Shown: positions 8,683-17,888 of the stretch, in pieces | Numbering within the stretch: the stretch's first letter is position 1 | Layout of the letters: the number at the start of each line of letters is the position of its first letter | Assembly: GCA_031291175.1 (NCBI GenBank) | Contig: JARLJO010000078.1 | Span: forward strand, 124,001-188,000 | DNA length: 64,000 bases | Reading direction: 5' to 3' | From: Gammaproteobacteria bacterium | GTDB taxonomy: Bacteria; Pseudomonadota; Gammaproteobacteria; DSM-16500 | Notes under the pieces: generated by a model | The model's database searches: none | The model's input: the letters and a program-made list of their open reading frames with translations, nothing else | What the model was told of the DNA's origin: nothing | Program-made: the position numbers and the translations under genes

Positions 8683-9551
8683 TATCCAAAGAAGAGATAC
8701 AGAAAATTGCCACTTTGAAAAGAATAGGAATGGATATTGTTGAAAAAGATTATATTCTTAGCTGGGTACTAGCTGGCATTCATCACCATGATACAACTAA
8801 AAACTTGTGGATATTCAAAGGTGGGACCTGCCTTAAAAAATGTTACTTTGAGACCTATCGATTTTCAGAAGACCTCGACTTCACCTATTAAGGTGAGCCA
8901 CACGAACTCACCAAGGAATTTTATAAAAATATCTTTGTTGAAATCGCGCAGTGGATATATGAGAACTCAGGCATTGAGCTACCAGACCAAGGAATTGAAT
9001 TTGAAGTCTTTACAAACCCGAGAAATACCACCTCTGTGCAAGGCAAATTAACGTATCGCGGGCCAATCCAAAGAAATGTAAGCGTCATTAGATTGCCAAG
9101 AATAAAAATTGATCTTACGCTTGACGAACCGCTTATCCTTAAGCCCCAAATTAAAAATGTAGATCATCCGTATTCTGACATGCTGGAAGAAGGAAAAAGA
9201 ATTCTCGCTTACTCATATGAAGAATTATTTGCAGATAAATTACGTGCACTTATTCAACGCCTCAGACCCAGAGACTTATATGATGTTATCCACCTATTTC
9301 AGCAGAAGGATTCAAATACAAATGTGACGCTAATTAAAAAAACACTCCAAAAGAAATGTGACTATCGATCAGTTCCATTTCCAAATATAGAATTAATTGA
9401 AACGCATGATAACCGCAAGCTACTCGAATCAGAATGGGCAACTCAGTTACGACATCAAATGCCGGAGCTACCGCCATTTGAATCATTTTTGGATAAATTA
9501 AAGAAAGTGTTTCTTTGGGTGTCAGATCAAGATCATAGAGAAAATAGTTAA
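8679..9551 (+). pseudogene. abiEii: AbiEii-type nucleotidyltransferase toxin with a premature in-frame TAA
   Basis: From GTG 8679 the frame gives FKGGTCLKK and RFSEDLDFTY, the two motifs (GGT-x-L-x-K and D-x-D) of the AbiEii nucleotidyltransferase, then TAA at 8889-8891, and then continues in the same frame without loss of register through SYEELFADKLRALIQRLRPRDLYD, the expected C-terminal AbiEii signature, to TAA at 9549. Only the one nonsense codon interrupts an otherwise intact ~290-residue toxin. Motifs I and II fall on the 70-residue N-terminal piece and the KLRAL..RPRDLYD part on the other, so neither piece alone should be active. Loss of a toxin by a point mutation, with the antitoxin kept, is a plausible end state. 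Confidence 0.8.
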
Positions 9552-9914
9552 CTATGATTACAAAAACAATTTATATAGACTGAGAAGCTTTATAACGCGG
9601 AAGAAAATCCATCATTATTATTAGATTCACGATAACATAACCACTGTAAATCATGTCTCATCCACATGCAAAGATGGTGAGCCAAAATCTGCACATGACA
9701 TATTAGACATGGTTATCGCATGTATTTTGTCAGGATCCGAAACACTTAAATAAAGCAATGAATCTCATTAGGATTAAACTTAAGTTGATCAAATAAGTCT
9801 CGACTCATTCTATTTTCGGTACAGGGATTAATTAACCCCATGCTCATCGCAAAGTGAGAGAACTCATTGGATATTCCTAAATTTTACTTAACCACATCTA
9901 ACCCATTGATAAAT
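9552..9914. other. Intergenic space with no convincing gene
   Basis: AT-rich sequence between the toxin pseudogene and tRNA-Glu. A tail-like open stretch around 9655-9750 ends in AHDILDMVIACILSGSETLK and could be the last piece of a lost gene, but it has no start and no recognisable family. No integrase, and no duplicate of the tRNA 3' end, was seen. Confidence 0.5.
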
Positions 9915-9990
9915 TGGCGCTCCCTGCGGAATTCGAATCCGTGTTACCGCCGTGAGAGGGCGGCGTCCTAGGCCACTAGACGAAGGGAGC
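9915..9990 (-). tRNA. tRNA-Glu (anticodon CTC)
   Basis: On the minus strand the acceptor arms GCTCCCT and AGGGAGC pair, the T arm carries TTCGAAT, and the anticodon stem CCGCC/GGCGG encloses the loop CTCTCAC, giving anticodon CTC (reads GAG). CCA is encoded. The body closely follows bacterial tRNA-Glu (TTCGTCTAG, GGCCTAGGAC). Most bacteria rely on a TTC anticodon for Glu; a CTC gene implies at least one other Glu tRNA elsewhere for GAA. Confidence 0.92.
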
Positions 9991-10074
9991 AAAGAAAAAT
10001 CTTGGCTAAAAATTGTATAGATACGATTCAAAAAGAAATGCTATTATACGCAAATTATTGGATAAGTATCAGTT

Positions 10075-10091
10075 GAGAGGATCAAAAGATT
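10075..10091 (+). promoter_or_regulatory. Ribosome-binding site and AUU start codon of pcnB
   Basis: GAGAGG at 10075-10080 is followed after eight bases by ATT 10089-10091. The frame opens just after TGA 10074-10076 and holds no ATG, GTG or TTG before the GTG at 10149, which has no ribosome site. Reading from ATT gives M-I-K-L-F-K, the usual type of PcnB N-terminus. E. coli pcnB is known to start at AUU. Confidence 0.7.
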
Positions 10092-11471
10092 ATTAAGCTT
10101 TTTAAAGGGCTATTTAAAAATTTCACAAAGAATAAGCCCGCCGCCACAGTGAATATTAAGCAACCGATTATTTTTCAGCGCGCTGAACATACCGTTTCAC
10201 GCAATAAAATCAATCCTAATGCTTTAAAAGTACTATATCGCCTACACAATGCCGGCTACAGCGCCTACCTTGTTGGGGGCTGCGTGCGTGATATATTGCT
10301 AAATCGCCAACCCAAAGATTTCGATATCGCAACGAATGCGCTGCCGGAAGAAGTGCGTAAGCTTTTTCGTAATTGCCGCCTGATTGGCAAACGTTTTCGC
10401 TTAGCCCATATCGTCTTTGGAAAAGACATTATCGAAGTTGCCACTTTTCGCACCCATCACAAAGACGGGCAAGAAACCCATGGCCATACCACTCATCAAG
10501 GCATGATCATACGTGACAACATGTATGGATCTATTGAAGATGATGCTTGGCGCCGCGATTTCACGGTGAATGCGCTGTATTATAATATTGCAGATTATAC
10601 CATCGTCGATTACACCGGCGGCATGGAAGATCTGAACAATCATCTCATTCGCATGATAGGCAACCCGGAGCAACGCTTCCATGAAGACCCTGTGCGCTTG
10701 CTGCGTGCGATCCGCTTTGCCGGCAAGCTTGGCCTTGCCATCAGCCCTGAAACAGAAGGCCCGATTGTCACGCTGAGCCATTTGCTGACCCATGTTTCTT
10801 CTGCCCGACTGTTTCAAGAGGTCTTAAAGTTCTTCCAGGAAGGCGCTACACTGGAAACCTTTAAGCTATTGCAAAAATACAGCTTACTGGAACAATTATT
10901 TCCACAGACAACTCAGCTTTTATCAGAACCGATTACAGTTAAGTTGTTAGAAGTCGCGCTGGGTGGCACCGATCAACGTATCCAGGAAGGCCGCACGGTT
11001 TCACCGGCCTTCCTGTTTGCGATTTTCTTATGGCATCCCGTTGTCAAAGAAATCCTTGCGATGAAAGGCGAAGACTTACCACAACATGTGATCTATGAAA
11101 AAGCCATTAAAACGGTTCTCAAAAAACAAACTGAATCCCTTGCCATCCCTCGCACCTTAGTGCAATCGATTCATGAAATTTGTTTTTTACAGTATCGCTT
11201 TATTTGTCGTTACGGCTCTGCACCCTTCCGTCTGCTGGATCATCCACGGTTTCGCGCGGCTTATGATTTACTTATCCTACGCCATGCAGCCGGTGAACCC
11301 GTTCAAGATATTCATGATTGGTGGATTAAATTTTATAACGGTACGCACGAACAGCGCGAAGCATTGGTGAAAGAAACCAGCTCTTCTAATCCTAAACGGA
11401 AAAAACGCAAGTTCAGACGTCGCAGATCGCCGCAGAACAAACCGCCGGTTGCGAAAGACTCACCTGAATAA
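10089..11471 (+). CDS. pcnB: Poly(A) polymerase I, probably initiated at AUU
   Basis: PcnB adds poly(A) tails to RNA 3' ends and marks them for decay by exonucleases such as PNPase (also in this window). The protein (460 residues from ATT 10089; 440 from GTG 10149) is a class II nucleotidyltransferase: LVGGCVRDILL (GGxxRD) and PKDFDIATNA (metal-binding DxD) near residues 60-85, then RKLFRNCRLIGKRFRLAHI and RRDFTVNAL, all typical. The C-terminus is a strongly basic tail (KRKKRKFRRRRS), as in PcnB and unlike Cca, suited to RNA binding. The rare AUU start would make synthesis sensitive to initiation factor 3 and keep the level low, as in E. coli. It is monocistronic here. Confidence 0.92.
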   Translation: MIKLFKGLFKNFTKNKPAATVNIKQPIIFQRAEHTVSRNKINPNALKVLYRLHNAGYSAYLVGGCVRDILLNRQPKDFDIATNALPEEVRKLFRNCRLIGKRFRLAHIVFGKDIIEVATFRTHHKDGQETHGHTTHQGMIIRDNMYGSIEDDAWRRDFTVNALYYNIADYTIVDYTGGMEDLNNHLIRMIGNPEQRFHEDPVRLLRAIRFAGKLGLAISPETEGPIVTLSHLLTHVSSARLFQEVLKFFQEGATLETFKLLQKYSLLEQLFPQTTQLLSEPITVKLLEVALGGTDQRIQEGRTVSPAFLFAIFLWHPVVKEILAMKGEDLPQHVIYEKAIKTVLKKQTESLAIPRTLVQSIHEICFLQYRFICRYGSAPFRLLDHPRFRAAYDLLILRHAAGEPVQDIHDWWIKFYNGTHEQREALVKETSSSNPKRKKRKFRRRRSPQNKPPVAKDSPE

Positions 11472-11518
11472 GTGAGCGACAGTAGAGTAGATCTGGATGA
11501 CGACCCAATCTACTCTAT

Positions 11519-12796
11519 TTATCTTTCTGACAGGGCGCGCCACATCTCAAAAAACTCAGGGCAAGTCTTTGCAACGCATTCCGCACTTTCTATCTCAATA
11601 CCGTCCACGCGCAAACCAATAATAGAAAACGCCATGGCAATACGGTGATCTTGATGGCTATCTATCACACCCGCAACAGGCTCTGAAGGATATATCTTGA
11701 TCCAATCCGCACCTTCTTCCACGTTCACTTTTAATTTTTCCAGCTCTCGACGCATGGTTGAGATACGATTGGACTCCTGGTGACGGGTATGACTGATGTT
11801 AGTGATAATCGTAGGAGTTGAAGCAAAAGGAGCGAGCGCCGCCAAGGTCATAAAGGTATCTGAAAAATCGCGCATATCCACACTCACGCCATTTAAGACT
11901 GAAGGTCCTTTCACTTTTAATGCGGCTTCTGTTTCAGTCACCACACAACCCATTTTTTCAAGCACGGTCAGAAAGGCGACATCACCTTGCTTGCAATGAG
12001 CGCGATCAATGGGCTGAATGCGAATTTCACCACCCGTCACAGCCGCAGCAGCAAAAAAATAAGAAGCCGTGGACATATCAGGCTCCACCACATAATCACG
12101 CGCCGTGTAACGTTGTTGCGGCGGGACAGAAAAGCGGGCGTTATGCATACGACGCACCATGACACCAAAATCCGCCATCATCGCGCAAGTCATCTCGACA
12201 TAAGGTCGACTTACAATATCTTGCGTAATCAATGTCATCGCACTCTTGGCAAACGGCGCTACCATCAATAATGCGGAAATAAACTGGCTGGTCTCTTCAC
12301 CTGGAATCTCCAACTCACCCCCAGGCAAGCCTTCTTTACCAATCATGGTTAACGGCATTTGCTCTGCATTTTCAGGAATAAACTTCACCCCTTGCGCCGC
12401 CAAAGCACGCAACAAAGGCGCAATAGGCCGACTGCGCAACTGATCCGTTGCATCAAAATGATAAGCGCCAGATGATGCCGCACACGCTGCCAACAAAAAG
12501 CGACCCACGGTTCCCGCATCGTTACACCAAATGGAAGCTTCGCGCTTGGGAAAATGCCCGCCACACCCGGCAACAATACAGGAGCGAGACTCTTCATCCA
12601 GTTGCACAGCAATGCCAAGCTCATGCAAAGCTTCAACAAATGCCAGCGTGTCATCGCTGATGAGCATATCCAATATTTCAGAGACACCTTCCGCCAATGC
12701 CGCAAGCAACAAAGCACGATTTGTTATACTTTTTGAACCGGGAATAGCAACCGTTGCTTGAATAGGTGTTTTTATTGTGTGAATCAATTGTTTCAT
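11519..12796 (-). CDS. aroA: 3-phosphoshikimate 1-carboxyvinyltransferase (EPSP synthase)
   Basis: The enzyme joins shikimate 3-phosphate and phosphoenolpyruvate in the sixth step of the shikimate pathway. The 425-residue length is typical. The N-terminus has PGSKSITNRALLLAALAEG with the substrate-binding Lys and Ser; next comes CNDAGTVGRFLLAA (the AGT phosphoenolpyruvate loop, here after Asn-Asp rather than Gly-Asn), then GEETSQFISALLM and near the C-terminus DHRIAMAFSI and TCPEFFE. AAGGAT lies upstream of the ATG. It is convergent with pcnB and divergent from elaA. aroE of the same pathway is also in the window at 44.9 kb. Confidence 0.95.
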   Translation of the reverse strand: MKQLIHTIKTPIQATVAIPGSKSITNRALLLAALAEGVSEILDMLISDDTLAFVEALHELGIAVQLDEESRSCIVAGCGGHFPKREASIWCNDAGTVGRFLLAACAASSGAYHFDATDQLRSRPIAPLLRALAAQGVKFIPENAEQMPLTMIGKEGLPGGELEIPGEETSQFISALLMVAPFAKSAMTLITQDIVSRPYVEMTCAMMADFGVMVRRMHNARFSVPPQQRYTARDYVVEPDMSTASYFFAAAAVTGGEIRIQPIDRAHCKQGDVAFLTVLEKMGCVVTETEAALKVKGPSVLNGVSVDMRDFSDTFMTLAALAPFASTPTIITNISHTRHQESNRISTMRRELEKLKVNVEEGADWIKIYPSEPVAGVIDSHQDHRIAMAFSIIGLRVDGIEIESAECVAKTCPEFFEMWRALSER

Positions 12797-12884
12797 TAAG
12801 ATGAAATCCTTAGAATTCCTTGGCAGGATTTTACATCATATTCCAATTTAAATCCCCTTTGCTAAAAAGGGTAACGAGGCAAGC

Positions 12885-13337
12885 ATGACAACATGGCAAT
12901 GGCGAACTTTTCAAGCATTAACACCCGATGAACTGTATGACATTCTCGCTTTGCGCCAGGAAGTGTTTGTTATTGAACAAAATTGTATTTACCCTGATCT
13001 TGATTTTAAAGACCATGCTTCCCTGCACTTACTCGGAAAAGAAGGTGATAAATTAGTAAGTTACCTGCGCTTACTGCCAGAAAATGTCTCCTACGAGGGC
13101 GCAACCAGCATTGGCCGCGTGGTCACCTCTCCTAAAGCTCGCGGATTGGGTCTGGGCCGGGCTGCGATGCTGGAAACCCTGCTATACTTAAAAAATAACC
13201 ATAATAAACTACCCATCATTATTTCAGCTCAAGCTTATTTGCAAAAATTTTATGAATCTTTGGGTTTTCAAGCACTTGGCGAGCAATATGACGAAGATGG
13301 CATTCCCCATATTAAGATGCGAAAAGAGCCAACATGA
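12885..13337 (+). CDS. elaA: ElaA-family GNAT acetyltransferase
   Basis: A 150-residue GNAT protein. The beginning LYDILALRQEVFVIEQNC and the ending SLGFQALGEQYDEDGIPHIKM are the characteristic ends of the ElaA family; the acetyl-CoA loop reads SPKARGLGLGRAAM (Q/R-x-x-G-x-G/A). The substrate of ElaA proteins is not established. The stop overlaps the ATG of the TPR-methyltransferase gene (ATGA at 13334), so the two are translated together. Confidence 0.88.
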   Translation: MTTWQWRTFQALTPDELYDILALRQEVFVIEQNCIYPDLDFKDHASLHLLGKEGDKLVSYLRLLPENVSYEGATSIGRVVTSPKARGLGLGRAAMLETLLYLKNNHNKLPIIISAQAYLQKFYESLGFQALGEQYDEDGIPHIKMRKEPT

Positions 13338-14947
13338 ATAAATCGAAACTGGACCTGCAAACCATACATCAATTTCATCACGCGGGGCTCTTGGATGCGG
13401 CCAAGGAAGGTTATATTGCGATCCTGGAGGATGAGCCTGACAACGCAGAGATTTTGCTCGCGCTGGGTATTTTATTGGCTCAACAAGGTAACTTTCCAGC
13501 CTCTATCAATACATTACGAGCAGCAATTGAATATGAACCCGCTAATCCCATTCTCTTTTTGAATCTGGGCAATGCCCTAAAGTCAGCCGGCTTATTTACT
13601 GAAGCCACAGAGGCTTTTCACCAAGCCATCGACATCAGCCCTGACTATCCCGCCGCGCTGAATAATCTCGGGACGGTTTATTATGCGCAAAATAATTTTT
13701 CCGAAGCCATTAAGTATTATCGTCTTGCTATCGAAAAAAAGCCGGACTATCTGGATGCTTTTTATAATCTCGCGCTGGCACTGACCAAAAATCAACAAAT
13801 TCAAGAGGCAATTCGTGTTTATGAATCGATAACTGCCATGGGCCCAACCTATACGGCAGCTTATTTTCAGCTGGGCTGTCTTTACCTTGAGCTGAATCAA
13901 ATTCAAAAAGCGATCACTTGTTTTCAGACAGTAGAACAAGGCCATCCGCAACAATTTGAAACACAATCGAATCTGGCCACCTGCTATCTAAAATTAGGCT
14001 TATTGAATCAAGCTCGCACGCACTATACCAATGCATTGGCGCTCAGCCCCGATGACACCCAGATCTTATTTAATTTAGGCGTGATCAACATGCAACAGGG
14101 ACACATTGAAGGGGCGATCCAAAACTATCAACGCGTCATTCAATTGAATCCCGATTTTTTTGCCGCACACAATAATTTAGGCGTCGCCTTTCTGGCAAAA
14201 AACCTTCGCGGCTATGCTTTGCATCATTTTCGCGAGGCCTTGCGTTTGCAGCCACATAACGAAGCGATTAGCTATACGGTGCAGATGTTAGTGCAAGATC
14301 AACAGTTATTGACCTCACCCCCTGGCTATATTCAAAACTTATTTGATTCCTATGCGGATCATTATGAACCACATTTATTAAACACCTTGGATTATAAAAT
14401 CCCAGAGCTATTATTCGAAGCGGTGCAAACGATTATGCACCTTGAGCCTAAAAGCCTGGATATTTTAGATCTCGGTTGTGGTACAGGCTTATGTGGACTT
14501 TCTTTTGAATCGTTTGCAAAGACACTGACCGGCATTGATCTGTCGCCCAAAATGTTAACTCTGGCCGCACAGAAAAATATTTATACGGAATTAATTGCGA
14601 ATGATTTATTAGCTGGCCTTCGTCAAAAAACTCACGCTTATGATTTAATTATTGCCGGGGATGTGTTTGTCTACATTGGCGATCTCAAGCCGATTTTTCA
14701 GGCCGTAACACAAGCCTTACGCCCAGAAGGATTATTTGCCTTTAATACTGAGATCACGGAGAAAGCCGATTTTACATTGAACCAATCCGGGCGTTTTTCG
14801 CATCAAAAAAAGTATTTAGAGCAATTGGCCGCCGAGAACGGCTATCAAATTGTTTATTACCAACGCGGGATTACGCGACAACAGAATAATGAGCCGGTCT
14901 ATGGACATTTGTATATTCTAAAGCTAAGCCCTGACAATGAGCAATAA
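13334..14947 (+). CDS. TPR-repeat protein with C-terminal SAM-dependent methyltransferase domain
   Basis: A 537-residue two-part protein. Residues ~1-330 consist of about nine tetratricopeptide repeats with the canonical small/large pattern (for example NLGTVYYAQNNFSEAIKYYR, ending with P32-type turns). After a linker, residues ~370-530 form a class I methyltransferase: motif I DILDLGCGTGLCGL at about 375-388, then GIDLSPKML (acidic residue of motif II) and YDLIIAGDVFVYIGDL. The TPR part likely recruits a protein partner and the C-terminal domain methylates it. The start overlaps elaA. This architecture is found in several proteobacteria; the substrate is unknown. Confidence 0.88.
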   Translation: MNKSKLDLQTIHQFHHAGLLDAAKEGYIAILEDEPDNAEILLALGILLAQQGNFPASINTLRAAIEYEPANPILFLNLGNALKSAGLFTEATEAFHQAIDISPDYPAALNNLGTVYYAQNNFSEAIKYYRLAIEKKPDYLDAFYNLALALTKNQQIQEAIRVYESITAMGPTYTAAYFQLGCLYLELNQIQKAITCFQTVEQGHPQQFETQSNLATCYLKLGLLNQARTHYTNALALSPDDTQILFNLGVINMQQGHIEGAIQNYQRVIQLNPDFFAAHNNLGVAFLAKNLRGYALHHFREALRLQPHNEAISYTVQMLVQDQQLLTSPPGYIQNLFDSYADHYEPHLLNTLDYKIPELLFEAVQTIMHLEPKSLDILDLGCGTGLCGLSFESFAKTLTGIDLSPKMLTLAAQKNIYTELIANDLLAGLRQKTHAYDLIIAGDVFVYIGDLKPIFQAVTQALRPEGLFAFNTEITEKADFTLNQSGRFSHQKKYLEQLAAENGYQIVYYQRGITRQQNNEPVYGHLYILKLSPDNEQ

Positions 14948-15098
14948 ACAAACTATCATTTCTATAATGCATGGTTAAAATTCATTATTCTTCTTTCATC
15001 CTTCTTCGTTTCTGCTTTGAGCAAAACATGTGAAGCAAACTTCGCTTTATATTGATTCTGTGATAAATTCTCGTTATTGCATGCTCTAGAGGGATACT

Positions 15099-16397
15099 AT
15101 GAGAAGTTACAACTGGCTTGGCATTGTCATCACTTGTCTTTGCACATTAGCTATCACAAGCTGCGCAAACAACAGGGATATTTTTAGCACGCAAGTCCAC
15201 CCCGACTTGACCCGTGAGACATGGATTCAGAACGTCAACCTGGATCCTGGCAAGTGGACAACCCATCTTGATAGCTGGTATTACACCGGCAAACCCACCG
15301 ACGTCGAAAAATACGGCAACGATGCGCCATACACCATGGCCATCACAACGATGCAAATTCGTGTGCCTGATTTCACAAGCATTCAAGTCGACGGCCCGTA
15401 TCGCGTTCAAATCGTAGGCTCCCAAGAACACAACAGTGTGTTTGTCTATGGTCCAAACTCTGCAGCACGCCAAACCGCTGTTGAAATTCGCGGCTCTACT
15501 TTGTTTATCCATCCACCGAAAGACTCCGGCACTGCTTATCTCAATCGAGTCATTGTTCGTATTGGTATTCATAACCTCCGTAATCTTTATTTCAACGGTG
15601 GCGGCGATATTGAAGGGAAAAACATTACCAGTGATGCATTGAATATTGTTGGCAGCAACTGTGGTCATTTAACCTTAGCGGGCGAAATGAATTTAACCAC
15701 CGTTAAGCAAACGGGCAACGGTAACATTACGGTGCTTGGGGCTTATACGCCGGCATTGAACATTCGGGTGAATGGTCGCGGCGTGGTAAACGTGAATGGT
15801 CGTGTGGGCATTCGCTCTATCGATAATTACGGCGGTCACGTGAACATTATCGGTGCTGATAGTGATTTATTAACAGTTTATGCAGCAGGCCCTAGCACAA
15901 CAGCTATCTCAGGCTATGTGAATCTGAAAAAATTGACGGCGGTGGATAATAGTCGCGTCTATATGTATTGGGTAAATAGCACGGGCGCTTATATTAATTT
16001 ATATGATTGGTCGCGCGTGGGCTTAGCGGGCTCCGCTAAGAACCTGAATTTGGAAGTGTCGAATTCAGCACGGTTTGAAGGCCAGTATCTGCATGTTGAT
16101 AATATCTATGTGCGTACACGTGGCTGGTCACATGCCAATGTGTATCCAGGCAAAAAATTATTTGCGGCAGCGCTGGATGACAGCAGCATTTACTTCTTCG
16201 GCTCTCCGAATGTCATTTCACGCTATACCGCCAAGAATGGCGCGGTTATTCCTGTTTGGGGTGACGCTTGTCCTGTGGTGCCTTTGTCACCGCCTGAACA
16301 TGCCTCCTGGGATACCTGGAATAATGCGCCGCTTTCTTCGCAATCTTATAAGGGCGAGACCGTTTATCGTAGTCCTCGGGCTCAGTACAAAGGATAG
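15099..16397 (+). CDS. Lipoprotein with GIN-type (DUF2807) beta-helix domain
   Basis: The 432-residue protein starts with a lipoprotein signal: a hydrophobic stretch then ITSC with the lipidated Cys at 22. Most of the rest is an extended repeat of short beta strands rich in Asn, Gly and Val (NITVLGAYTPALNIRVNGRG, VNVNGRVGIRSIDNYGGHV), the pattern of the GIN/DUF2807 putative adhesin fold, here unusually long. It should sit in the outer membrane or periplasm. GAGGGA is seven bases before the ATG. A strong terminator follows, so it is a single-gene unit. Adhesion or envelope organisation is a family-level guess, not shown. Confidence 0.82.
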   Translation: MRSYNWLGIVITCLCTLAITSCANNRDIFSTQVHPDLTRETWIQNVNLDPGKWTTHLDSWYYTGKPTDVEKYGNDAPYTMAITTMQIRVPDFTSIQVDGPYRVQIVGSQEHNSVFVYGPNSAARQTAVEIRGSTLFIHPPKDSGTAYLNRVIVRIGIHNLRNLYFNGGGDIEGKNITSDALNIVGSNCGHLTLAGEMNLTTVKQTGNGNITVLGAYTPALNIRVNGRGVVNVNGRVGIRSIDNYGGHVNIIGADSDLLTVYAAGPSTTAISGYVNLKKLTAVDNSRVYMYWVNSTGAYINLYDWSRVGLAGSAKNLNLEVSNSARFEGQYLHVDNIYVRTRGWSHANVYPGKKLFAAALDDSSIYFFGSPNVISRYTAKNGAVIPVWGDACPVVPLSPPEHASWDTWNNAPLSSQSYKGETVYRSPRAQYKG

Positions 16398-16414
16398 TGA
16401 AATCAGAATAATTC

Positions 16415-16443
16415 AAAAAGGCGCCTTAGGCGCCTTTTTTTCG
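16415..16443 (+). terminator. Rho-independent terminator of the GIN lipoprotein gene
   Basis: AGGCGCC-TTA-GGCGCCT forms a GC-rich stem and is followed by seven T. It is 18 bases after the stop codon. Confidence 0.9.
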
Positions 16444-16512
16444 TTTGGATTTTATTAAGGTCTTAAATTAATGAAAATACGATAGAGCAGTTCTTGTAAA
16501 AATATAAATAGC

Positions 16513-16630
16513 GTTAACTCAAGGAGAGTCATCATCTTATGTAAGCGACTTGTCGCCATGGATGGCGGCGTTAACCACAAGGATGTGGTGTTTGGAGCTG
16601 GAATAAGATGATGACTCTCCTTGAGTTAAC
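16513..16630 (+). mobile_element. MITE-like element, copy 1 (118 bp)
   Basis: Perfect 28-bp terminal inverted repeats beginning GTTAACTCAAGGAGAGTC (16513-16540 and 16603-16630) flank a ~60-bp core with ATGGATGGCGGCGTTAACC and GATGTGGTGTTT. A second copy lies inverted at 18509-18629. The shared sequence extends ~15 bp beyond the left end (AAAAATATAAATAGC). There is no coding capacity and no clear target-site duplication, so it would need a transposase in trans. The remainder of the 309-base space before sppA has nothing else. Confidence 0.8.
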
Positions 16631-16706
16631 ACCATCGATCTCCGGAAACACCTCGCAGCTTCCCCCATAAAGGAAGAAGCCACTGTGCTATAAGATCAAT
16701 TAAGAG

Positions 16707-17699
16707 CTATAACTTTTCTTGAAAACGTAAATGTGCCTGACTAAGCGGCAACTGAAAAGTCATGCCCAGCTTACTTAACAAGGAGCGCAATGGGTTTTTA
16801 CCTTCGCTATAATCTTTAACTCTTGTTACTTGAAATTCGGTTTGCATTGCATCGGACAAATTGCCCAAAGCATCTACCAAGCCTAGTTTTAATGCGGTTT
16901 GGCCTGTCCAGAAATCTCCTGAAAATAACTCTACTGGATCACCATGCAGCTTACCTTTACGACCTTGCAGGACAGCCTGATTGAAGCTTTCATGCACCTC
17001 ATCTAGCAAGCGGTGAACTTTGTCGATATTGTCTTTGTCTTCAGGGAGAAAAGGATCCAGGCGATCTTTATGAATACCAGAGGCGTACACGCGACGGTCT
17101 ATGCCAACTTTCTTCATGATATCGGCATAACCAAATCCTTCCATGATCACACCAATAGATCCGGTGACGGTATTTGGATTAACATAAATTTTATCTGCGC
17201 TGACAGCAACAAAATAAGCACCGGAAGCTAAAGTATCCTCGCCCACGACAATGACGCGCTTATTGTATTTCTTTTTTAATTTTAAGATTTCGTCATGAAT
17301 GATGGACGCTTGCACTGGCGTACCGCCGCCGGAATCAATATCTAACACAACGCCTTTGGCTTCTTTATCGGCAAAAGCTTCCTGTAATGCAGGAACCACT
17401 TGCTCCGCTGAAAAACCTTCGCCAGGTCCAATCATGCCATCCAGTCGCACCAATGAGACATATTTGTCGCTATCGCCGGGCCCTGAAATATCAGGCCGAT
17501 TTTTGCCGACCGAGAGAAAGAGAACAACAAGTATTAAACAAACGACCACGAGAAATCTGACATTTTTCCAGAGCCGGTCACGACGACGTTCTTTTATTAA
17601 ATCCTGCACCAAATCAGAGGAAAGACGGGCGTTATCAATCTTGCTTGCTTGCATATCAGACATATTCTTACCTATCAGCAGACGTTTTATTTTATTCAA
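16707..17699 (-). CDS. sppA: Signal peptide peptidase SppA, 36-kDa type (family S49)
   Basis: A membrane-anchored serine peptidase that degrades cleaved signal peptides and misplaced membrane segments. The 330-residue length is that of the short, single-domain SppA. A basic N-terminus (KERRRDRLWKN) precedes one membrane anchor at ~45-63; then VVLDIDSGGGTPVQAS, the catalytic Ser in EDTLASGAYFVAVSADKI, GSIGVI, and the catalytic Lys in SGIHKDRLDPF. The start at 17699 (MNKIK) could also be the internal MSDMQ. It is flanked by the two inverted MITE copies together with the next gene, which is divergent. Confidence 0.9.
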   Translation of the reverse strand: MNKIKRLLIGKNMSDMQASKIDNARLSSDLVQDLIKERRRDRLWKNVRFLVVVCLILVVLFLSVGKNRPDISGPGDSDKYVSLVRLDGMIGPGEGFSAEQVVPALQEAFADKEAKGVVLDIDSGGGTPVQASIIHDEILKLKKKYNKRVIVVGEDTLASGAYFVAVSADKIYVNPNTVTGSIGVIMEGFGYADIMKKVGIDRRVYASGIHKDRLDPFLPEDKDNIDKVHRLLDEVHESFNQAVLQGRKGKLHGDPVELFSGDFWTGQTALKLGLVDALGNLSDAMQTEFQVTRVKDYSEGKNPLRSLLSKLGMTFQLPLSQAHLRFQEKL

Positions 17700-17888
17700 A
17701 GCCGAAGAACGTTATAATGAACATTGGGCCTGAAAAGTGATACAGGACTCTCTTGAAACAAAAGACCCTCCCGCAGTCATGACCATGGTTGGACAGAATG
17801 CGCATACAATTTAACTTGTTTAGCCTCCTTCTAGCAAGTAGGGCATATACGCTCAGATGAAAGACAACATAACAGCAGGTTCACTCCT

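Noticed and set aside
6750..8891. In-frame TAA codons as evidence for stop codon reassignment
   Set aside because: TAA ends many intact neighbouring genes, so it is a normal stop in this genome.
9915..9990. tRNA-Glu as phage or island attachment site
   Set aside because: I found no direct repeat of the tRNA 3' end elsewhere in the accessory region and no integrase gene.
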